This document shows, in pieces, positions 24,201 through 31,200 of a stretch of 64,000 bases of DNA (position 1 is the first letter of the stretch; the number at the start of each line of letters is the position of its first letter). The stretch is from Amycolatopsis rifamycinica (GTDB lineage: Bacteria > Actinomycetota > Actinomycetes > Mycobacteriales > Pseudonocardiaceae): assembly GCF_000695625.1 (NCBI RefSeq), contig NZ_JMQI01000051.1, forward strand, positions 114,599-178,598, read 5' to 3'. Under the pieces are notes generated by a model. That model saw nothing but the letters and a program-made list of their open reading frames with translations, did no database searches and was not told the DNA's origin. Made by a program: the position numbers and the translations under genes.

Positions 24201-24712
24201 GGCCGGAGGTGCCGCGGCGGGTGGCCGGAGTCAGCGCGTTCGGCATGGGCGGCACCAACGTGCACGTGATCGTCGAAGAGGCGCCGGCGCCCGGGCGGCG
24301 GGTGACGGCCGACGGCCCGCACGTCCTGCCGGTGTCGGCGGGGGATCGGCAAGCCCTGCGCGAGAGCCTGGCGGCGTTGCGGGACCGGCTCGCCACGGAC
24401 CCGCCGGACCTGGCCGACGCCGCCTACACCCTGGCCGTCGGACGCCGGGAGCTGGCCGAGCGCGCGGCCGTGGTCGCGACGACCGCGGCCGAAGCCGTCG
24501 AGGCCCTCGACGAGCTGCTGGCGGAGGGCACCGACGTGGCCGGGCCGCCCGGTGCCGCCCGGGAACTGGCGCTGCGCTGGATCGGCGGCGCCGGCGTCGA
24601 CTGGGCGGCCCGGCACGACGGCGCCCGCCCGGGTCGGGTGCCGCTGCCCGGATACCCGTTCCAGCGCAGCAGGTTCTGGATCGACCCGCCGGCTCGGGGG
24701 CACCACCCGTGA
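21266..24712 (+). CDS. NRPS-PKS hybrid: A-T-KS, no acyltransferase
   Basis: 1148 residues from ATG 21266. Domains: adenylation about 5-495 (LFTSGSTGTPKA, NGYGATEVTF, YRTGDLG, RQVKVRGFRIE, VSGKLDE), carrier about 500-570 (FFDVGGHSLL), ketosynthase about 582-1010 (catalytic C759 in QSACSSSL, EAHGSGTPLG, KTNIGHLD). After the KS come the KS-AT linker and then directly the post-AT linker VPLPGYPFQRSRFWID, so the AT has been lost or is supplied in trans. By my hand alignment the A-domain pocket reads roughly D-A-P-H-L-G-G-F-A. The Asp indicates an alpha-amino acid, but I recognise no standard code. It should load the starter amino acid and join it to a malonyl unit on another protein. First enzyme of the operon. 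Confidence 0.9.
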   Translation: MTQGGILGRFAEIARLSPDRVAVFEEREAVSYGRLAELAGGHAARLLDAGVRPGEFVGLVTGHGTAAIAGILGTLAAGCAYVPLDPTFPRDRLAHQVAAARVAAVVAGPGHVEPAEALCRGGSARVVRAGEDGTDTAPLPVPGPDPDAPAYVLFTSGSTGTPKAVAQTHRNLLHVVDNQITTLGITAADRVSLLASFGFDAAIPDLYPALLTGAAVVPIDVRAHGVAHAARELARHEVTVYHSTPTVYRYLLDALEGDLPSVRTVLLGGEQATYADVRRGRFAPGCVFVNGYGATEVTFAAQYRLTAADVDPDATGPLPIGTALPGYALTVLDGGELEVSGEYLVDGYFDRPSPAFGTTGGGVRSYRTGDLGRVLPDGNLVCLGRLDRQVKVRGFRIELTEIEARLGEQPGVAEARAIVRDGELLAYVVPAAGTRPDGTALRAALAEVLPGHAVPTAVTAVAAFPLTVSGKLDEEALPDPRPPAPVAAAPMTPAQRRVHAIWCAVLGHDRIGPTDPFFDVGGHSLLLGRVQQRLAVEFGEDVPLLSLLEHPTVAAQAAYLDRSTPDPETTPGEAPAGDEPGSDLIAVVGLACRFPGAPDAEAFWWNLCAGADAIHDYTDDELAALGIGPGLRADPAHVRAGGRLDGVEDFDAGFFGFTAEEAALTDPQHRLFLETAWRALEDAGRDPAREHGPVGVFTSAGVNRYFLFHLFGNPAVTGDVDPDDWDGMLPARQLPDHLPGLLAYRLGLTGPAVAVQSACSSSLAAVGLAAQSLAEYRCDLAIAGGVSVTWPRYRAGGMASPDGRCRSFDAAADGAGFGSGAGVVVLRRLSDALADADHIHAVLPGWAMSNDGGDRAGYAVPSPAGQAAAVAEALAVAEVDPAEVRLVEAHGSGTPLGDAIEVAALNRVYRDLPPGTCALGSVKTNIGHLDAAAGVAGLIKAVLSVRHGVIPPNLHFTAPHPEVDLAGGPCYVPVKAAGWPEVPRRVAGVSAFGMGGTNVHVIVEEAPAPGRRVTADGPHVLPVSAGDRQALRESLAALRDRLATDPPDLADAAYTLAVGRRELAERAAVVATTAAEAVEALDELLAEGTDVAGPPGAARELALRWIGGAGVDWAARHDGARPGRVPLPGYPFQRSRFWIDPPARGHHP

Positions 24713-24769
24713 GCCGCACGCACAACCACCCGGCCGCCACCGCGGCCGTGCCGAACTGGGGAGTTCACG

Positions 24770-27700
24770 TTGAGCGACACGTTGCCCGGCACGGGCATCG
24801 ACGTCCCGGCACTGTCTCATGCGGACACGACGGTCGTCGCGCTGATCCTGGCGCAGGCGGAGCGGACGCCGGACGCGCTCGCGGTGCGGCAGGGCGCCAC
24901 CCGGCTCACCTACGCTGAACTCGCCGCCGCGGCCTGGGGCGTGGCGGCCGCCCTGCGGGAGCGCGGGGTGGGCCCGGAATCCCGGGTCGGGGTGTGCGCG
25001 CACCGGACGCCCGCGCTGGTGACCACCGTCCTCGGGGTCCTGCTGTCCGGTGGCTGTTACGTCCCGCTCGAACCGGGCGGGCCGCGGGCCCGGCTGGCCG
25101 GGATCGTCGCCGACGCCGGGGTCTCGCTGGTGATCGGGGACGCCGCGGTCGGGCAGTTCGGGCCCGCCGTCGGGCTCGACGTCCCGCCGCCCGCCGCGCC
25201 CGGGGTCTGCCCGGCCACGCCGGACACCACCGCCCACGTGCTCTACACCTCCGGTTCGACCGGCCGGCCGAAGGGCGTGCTCACCGGCCACCGCAACATC
25301 GTCGCCTTCGCCGGCGGGTTCGCCGGGCGGCTGGGCGTCGGACCGGGCACCCGGGCGCTCGGCATCGCCTCACCCGGCTTCGACGCGTTCACCATGGACG
25401 TCTTCGTGCCGCTGATGACCGGCGGCTCGGTCCAGCTCGCGAGCGCGGCCGACCGGGCGGACCCGGAACGGCTGCGCCGGTTCGTCGTCGAGCACGAAGT
25501 GAACTGGGGGTTCATCACCCCGGCGCTGCTGTCCCTGCTCGACCCCGCGGACGTGCCCGGCTGGCGGACCGTCGCCTGCGGCGGCGAGCCCGTGCCCGCC
25601 GAGCTGGCCGCCCGCTGGCTGCCCGGCCGCCGGTTCTTCAACGTCTACGGCCCGACCGAGACGACCGTCGTCGTGCTCACCGACGAGGTGACCGGCATCC
25701 CGGCCGAACCGCTGCCGCTGGGCACGCCGACGCCGGGCCACCGCGCGCACGTCGTCGACGCCGGGCTGCGGCCCGTCCCGCCGGGGGAGGTGGGCGAGCT
25801 CGTCATCGGCGGGCCGGGGGTGGCCGCGGGCTACCTGAACAGCCCGGAGCTGACCGCGCGGAAGTTCGTCGACGACCCGTTCACCCCGGGGGAGCGCCTC
25901 TACCGCACCGGCGACCTGGCCCGGCTGCGCCCCGACGGCCGGCTGGAGTTCGCCGGCCGCGCCGACCGTCAGGTGAAGATCCGCGGCCAGCGGATCGAGC
26001 TCGGCGAGGTCGAGGCGGCGCTCGGCGCCCACCCGCAGGTCGGCGCCGTCGCGGTCGAAGCCGTGCCGGGGCCCGCCGGCACACGCCTGGTCGCGTTCCT
26101 CGCCCCGGAGTCGGCGCCGCCGGACGAGGAGATCCACGCGTACGCGGGGGACCGGCTGACCGAGGCGATGCGCCCGGCCGCGATCCGGCGCCTGGCCGAG
26201 CTGCCTGTCAGCCCGGTCACCGGCAAGATCGACCGGCCCGCGCTGCGGGCGCTGGCCGAGAACGAGCCCGCGGCGGCCGGAACGCCCGGCTCGCCGGTGG
26301 AAGCGGTGTGGCGCCGGGTGCTCGGCCCGGGCGCCGGGTCGGACTTCCTGCTGTCCGGCGGCGATTCGATCTCCGCGATGCGGCTCGTCGCGGCGCTGCG
26401 GGCCGAGCTCGCCGCCGACGTGTCCGTCGAGGACGTCTTCGCCGGCCGGACCCTGGACGGGCTCACCCGGCGGGTGGCCGCGGCCGCGCCGCCGTCCGGA
26501 GCCGGCCTGACGACCGGGCACGCGCCGGCGCTGTCCCCGCCGCAACGGCGGCTGTGGTTCCTCGACCAGCTCGCCCCGGACGCGGCCCCCTACAACATCG
26601 CGATGGCGTTCCGGCTGACCGGGCCCCTCGACATCGGGGCACTGCGTCGCGCGCTGCGGGCGGTGGCCGAGCGGCACGACGTGCTGCGCTGGCGCATCCG
26701 GCCGGTCGGCGGAATCCCGCGTGCCGAGTGCCTGCCGCCGGACGACGTGGCCCTGCCGGTCGTCCCGGTGGCCGCGGACGCCGTGGCCGCGCGGCTGGCC
26801 GCCGACGCGGCGGCACCGATCCGACTCGACCGCGAACCGCCGTGGCGCGTGCGGCTCTACGAGCTGGGGCCCGGCGCCCACGTCCTCGGGTTCACGCTGC
26901 ACCACGCGGTGTTCGACGGCTGGTCGCAGGAACTGCTGTGCGCCGACCTCACCGCGGCCTACCGCGGCGAGGCGCTGCCCCCGCTCCCGGTGTCCTATGC
27001 GGACTACGCGGTCTGGCGCGCCGACCGCGACCTCCGCCGGGAAGCCGCCGACCTGGTTTGGTGGACCGAACACCTGGCCGGCGCACCGTCCACTCTGGAC
27101 CTGCCGCGGGACCGGCCGCGCCCGGCCGTGCAGACCTACCGCGGGGCGAGCCACCACCAGGCGTTCCCGGCCGGTGCCGCCGAGGCCGTCGGCGACCTCG
27201 CCCGGCGCACCGGAACGACCCGCGCCGGCGTGGTGCTGGCGGCGTTCGGGCAGCTGCTGCGCCGGCTCACCGGCGGGGACGACCACCTGGTCGCCACCGT
27301 CGTCGCGGACCGGCAGCTGGCCGAGACCCAGGACATCGCCGGGTTCTTCGTCGACATCGTCCCGGTGCGGCTGCGCGGCGGGGACGCGGACTTCGCCGCG
27401 CTGGTGCGCGAGAGCGGCGAGGAACTGCTGGCCGCCACCGCGCACCCGGCGGCGCCGATCGACCGGCTCGTGGACGCGCTCGGCGTGCCCCGCGACCCGT
27501 CCCGGGCGCCGCTCGTGCAGGTGATGGTCAACGTCCTCAACTTCACCGAACCCCGGCTCGACCTGCCCGGCGTCCGCGGGGCGTGGCTGCCGGTCGGGAA
27601 GCCCGGCTCGCCGTTCGACCTGACCGTCTACGTCCTCGAGCACGGGGTGGAGCTGCTCTACAACCCGGACCTGTTCGACGCGGGCCGGATGGCCGCGCTG

Positions 27701-28258
27701 GGCGAGGACTTCACCGCGCTGCTCGCGGCGCTCGCCGCCGAGCCGGACCGGCCGGCCGCGGCGTGCGCGCCGGAGCTCCCGCGGGCCGCCGTCCGGACCA
27801 CCGCACCGGGCGCCGCCGGGCGGGCGCCGGCCCGGGCGGATCCGGCCTCGGTGACCGACGCGGCCGCCGTGGCCAACACGGCCGCCGTGGCCAACACGGC
27901 CGATGGGGCCGCCGTGGCCGCCACCGAGGCGCTCATCGCGGCCGTCTGGCGGGAGGTGCTCGGCCTCGGCGCCGTCGGCGTCACCGACAACTTCTTCGAC
28001 CTCGGCGGGCATTCGCTCGCCCTGGCCCGCGTCCACGCCGAGGTCACCGCCCGGCTCGGCCGCCGCATCCCGATGGTGGACCTGTTCACCCACCCCACTG
28101 TCCGCGCCCTCGCCACCCACCTGCACGCGGGGGCCGCACCCAGCCCGGAGCTCGCCCGCGCCGCCGAGCGGGTCGCCGCCCGCCGGGGGCGCACGCCGTC
28201 CAGAAGACCCCGCCGCAGTGCCGGCACGACCGGCCAGGAACAGGAGCGACCGCAGTGA
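24770..28258 (+). CDS. NRPS: A-T-C-T with an A-less second carrier
   Basis: 1162 residues from TTG 24770, preceded by GGGGAG. Domains: adenylation about 20-500 (LYTSGSTGRPKG, YGPTETTVVV, YRTGDLA, RQVKIRGQRIE), carrier about 510-575 (LLSGGDSISAM), condensation about 585-1000 (HHAVFDGWS), then a flexible Ala-rich linker and a second carrier about 1045-1115 (FFDLGGHSLAL). No adenylation domain serves the second carrier. The hand-read pocket is about D-A-M-F-A-G-V-V-V; it shares several positions with leucine-type codes, so a hydrophobic residue is my guess. The stop overlaps the next start as GTGA. The C-terminal tail is very Arg-rich. Confidence 0.88.
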   Translation: MSDTLPGTGIDVPALSHADTTVVALILAQAERTPDALAVRQGATRLTYAELAAAAWGVAAALRERGVGPESRVGVCAHRTPALVTTVLGVLLSGGCYVPLEPGGPRARLAGIVADAGVSLVIGDAAVGQFGPAVGLDVPPPAAPGVCPATPDTTAHVLYTSGSTGRPKGVLTGHRNIVAFAGGFAGRLGVGPGTRALGIASPGFDAFTMDVFVPLMTGGSVQLASAADRADPERLRRFVVEHEVNWGFITPALLSLLDPADVPGWRTVACGGEPVPAELAARWLPGRRFFNVYGPTETTVVVLTDEVTGIPAEPLPLGTPTPGHRAHVVDAGLRPVPPGEVGELVIGGPGVAAGYLNSPELTARKFVDDPFTPGERLYRTGDLARLRPDGRLEFAGRADRQVKIRGQRIELGEVEAALGAHPQVGAVAVEAVPGPAGTRLVAFLAPESAPPDEEIHAYAGDRLTEAMRPAAIRRLAELPVSPVTGKIDRPALRALAENEPAAAGTPGSPVEAVWRRVLGPGAGSDFLLSGGDSISAMRLVAALRAELAADVSVEDVFAGRTLDGLTRRVAAAAPPSGAGLTTGHAPALSPPQRRLWFLDQLAPDAAPYNIAMAFRLTGPLDIGALRRALRAVAERHDVLRWRIRPVGGIPRAECLPPDDVALPVVPVAADAVAARLAADAAAPIRLDREPPWRVRLYELGPGAHVLGFTLHHAVFDGWSQELLCADLTAAYRGEALPPLPVSYADYAVWRADRDLRREAADLVWWTEHLAGAPSTLDLPRDRPRPAVQTYRGASHHQAFPAGAAEAVGDLARRTGTTRAGVVLAAFGQLLRRLTGGDDHLVATVVADRQLAETQDIAGFFVDIVPVRLRGGDADFAALVRESGEELLAATAHPAAPIDRLVDALGVPRDPSRAPLVQVMVNVLNFTEPRLDLPGVRGAWLPVGKPGSPFDLTVYVLEHGVELLYNPDLFDAGRMAALGEDFTALLAALAAEPDRPAAACAPELPRAAVRTTAPGAAGRAPARADPASVTDAAAVANTAAVANTADGAAVAATEALIAAVWREVLGLGAVGVTDNFFDLGGHSLALARVHAEVTARLGRRIPMVDLFTHPTVRALATHLHAGAAPSPELARAAERVAARRGRTPSRRPRRSAGTTGQEQERPQ
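27863..27898 (+). repeat. In-frame 18-base tandem repeat in the C-T linker
   Basis: GCCGCCGTGGCCAACACG occurs twice in a row, coding AAVANT twice in the linker before the second carrier domain, with a decayed third copy after it. Typical of slipped-strand expansion in flexible interdomain linkers. Confidence 0.7.
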
Positions 28259-31200
28259 CCCACGACCTCGGACCCGACGCGAGCGCCGACGCGAGCGCCG
28301 ACGCGAGCGCCGACCCGATCGCCATCGTCGGGATGGCCGCCCGCGTGCCCGGCGCCGGTGATCTCCGGCAGTTCTGGCGCAACCTCGTCGACGGCGTCGA
28401 GTCCATCAAGCCCGCCACGCGGGAAGAGCTGCTCGCCCGCGGCGCCGATCCGGCCACTTTGGACGATCCCAGCTGGGTCAACGCCACCACGGTGGTCGAC
28501 GGCTTCGACGAATTCGACGCCGAGCTGTTCGGCATGACCAGCCGTGAAGCCGAAATCACCGACCCGCAGCACCGCGTGTTCCTCGAGGCCTGCCACTCGG
28601 CGCTGACCGACGGCGGCTACGATCCGGCCCGCTACCGCGGGGCGATCGGGGTCTACGGCGGCACCGGGCGGACCGGCTACCTCGTCGAGAACCTGCTGCG
28701 CAACGAGCGGGTGATGGCGTCGCAGCACGGTGGCATCGGGATGTCGACCGGCAACCAGCCGAGCTACCTGACGACGTCGGTGTCCTACAAGCTCAACCTG
28801 CGCGGCCCGAGCCTCGCGATCCACACGGCGTGCTCGACATCGCTGGTCGCGGTCCACCTGGCCTGCGAGGCCCTGCGCAACGGCGAGTGCGACATGGCGC
28901 TGGCCGGCGGCGTGAACCTGGAGATGCCGCACGGCATCGGGTACATGGGCGTCGAGGGTTTCACCTCGCCGGACGGGCACGTGCGCGCGTTCGACGCGGG
29001 CGCCAACGGCACGGTGTGGAGCAGCGGCGTCGGCGTGGTCCTGGTCAAGCGGCTCTCCCGGGCCCTCGAGGACGGCGACCACATCCGCGCGGTCGTGCTC
29101 GGCAACGCGATCAACAACGACGGCGCCACGAAGGTCGGCTTCTCCGCGCCGAGCGTCGCGGGGCAGACGGAGGCCATCGCGCAGGCGGTCGGCATGGCCG
29201 GGGTGAACCCGCGCACCATCTCCTACGTCGAGGCGCACGGCACCGGAACCGCGCTGGGCGATCCGATCGAGATCACCTCCCTGTCCACTGTGTACGGACA
29301 CGGCGTCGCGGACACCGGCTGGTGCGCCATCGGGTCGGTGAAGTCGAACATCGGCCACCTGTCCCAGGCCGCCGGGGTCGTGTCCCTGATCAAGACCGTC
29401 CTCGCCATGGAACACGGGCTGATCCCGCCGACCATCAACTACGAGGAGCCCAACCCGGGCATCGACTTCCCGCGCAGCCCGTTCCACCCGGCGCGGACGG
29501 TGACCAAGTGGGAAGCGGCCGACAGCCCGCGCCGGGCGGGCGTCAGCTCGTTCGGCGTCGGCGGCACCAACGCCCACCTCGTGCTGGAAGAGGCCCCGGC
29601 GCCGCGGCGGCCCCGGCGGCCGCACCCGGCGCACCTGCTGCGTGTGTCGGCGAAGACGCCGGAGACCCTGGCCACCGCGGTCGAGCGGCTCGCCGACCGG
29701 CTGGCCGGGGACATCGACCTCGACCTCGCCGACGTCGCGCACACCCTCGCGGCCGGGCGCACCGAGTACCCGCACCGCGCGGTGGTCGTCGCCCGCGACA
29801 CCGAAGACGCGGTCGACGGCCTGCGCGACCCGCGGCGCCTGCTGACCGCCCGGGCGGACGAGCCCAAGGTGGCGTTCCTGTTCTCCGGCCAGGGTTCGCA
29901 GTACGGCGGGATGGGCGCCGAGCTGTACCGGAGCGAGCCCGTCTTCGCCACCGCCGTCGACGAGTGCTGCGCACTGGCCGGCCTGCCCGGCCTGAAGGAG
30001 CTGATCTTCGACCGCGGCGGGGACGCGCGGCTGCGGGAAACCCGCTACACCCAGCCGGCCCTGTTCGTCGTGGAATACGCGCTGGCGATGCTCTGGCGCA
30101 GCTGGGGCGTGCGGCCCGGGGCGATGATCGGCCACTCCGTCGGCGAGTACGTCGCCGCGACCGTCGCCGGGGTGTTCGCACTGGCCGACGCGGTGAGGCT
30201 GGTCGTCCGGCGTGGCGAGCTGATGCAGGCGATGCCGGCCGGCGCGATGCTCGCCGTCCAGCTCGACGAAGAGGCCGTGACGAAGCGGCTGCCGGAGGGC
30301 TTGGCGATCGCGGGCGTCAACGGCCCGGGCACCTGCGTCGTCGCCGGGCCATCGGACGCCGTGGCCGACTTCGCCGCGCTGCTGAAGTCGAGTGACGTGC
30401 AGTGCCGCGAGCTGGTGACCTCGCACGCCTTCCATTCGCCGATGATGGAGCCGATCCTGGCGGAGTTCACCGAAGCCGTCGCCGCGGTGCCGCGGTCGGT
30501 GCCGTCGCTGCCCTTCCTGTCGAACCTGACCGGCGGCTGGATCACCGAAGCCCAGGCGACCGACCCGGCGTACTGGGCGGCCCACCTGCGGCAGGCCGTG
30601 CGGTTCGGCGACTGCGTGCGGACGCTGTTCGCCGGCGGCGACCGCTGGGCGCTTGTCGAATGCGGTCCGGGGCACCAGCTGGCCGGGCTCGCCCGCGGCC
30701 AGGTGCCGAAGGGCCTGCCCGCGCCGCGGCCGAGCCTGCCCGGCCGCACCGACCGCGAAGGCGACATCGAAACGCTCTACGCGGCGGCCGGTCTCCTGTG
30801 GACACACGGAGTGGCCGTCGAGTCCCTTGTTCCCGGGCACCGCGTGCCCCTGCCGGGCTATCCGTACGCGCGCAAGCGCTACTGGGTCGACCCCGATCCG
30901 GCCGGGACGGCCGCCGAACCGGCGCGGCCGAGCGGGCCGCTGCCCCTCGACGAGTGGTTCGCGGTGCCGTCTTGGCGCCAGGCCGGACCGCGGCTGCGGC
31001 GTGAGCCGTTCTCGTCCTGCCTCGCGTTCGTCGACGACGACGTCGTGGCCGGCCTGCTGCGGGACGCCGGGGTCACCGTCACCGAGGTCCGCCCGGGCGA
31101 GAAGTTCGCCACCACCGAGGCCGGTTTCACCGTGCGGCCCGGGGTCCGCGAGGACTACGACGAACTCGTCGCCGCCCTCGGCACCCGTCCCGGGCGGGTG

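Noticed and set aside
21314..25291. 1325-codon minus-strand frame opposite the first NRPS-PKS gene
   Set aside because: Same reason: no recognisable domain, and the plus strand is clearly coding.
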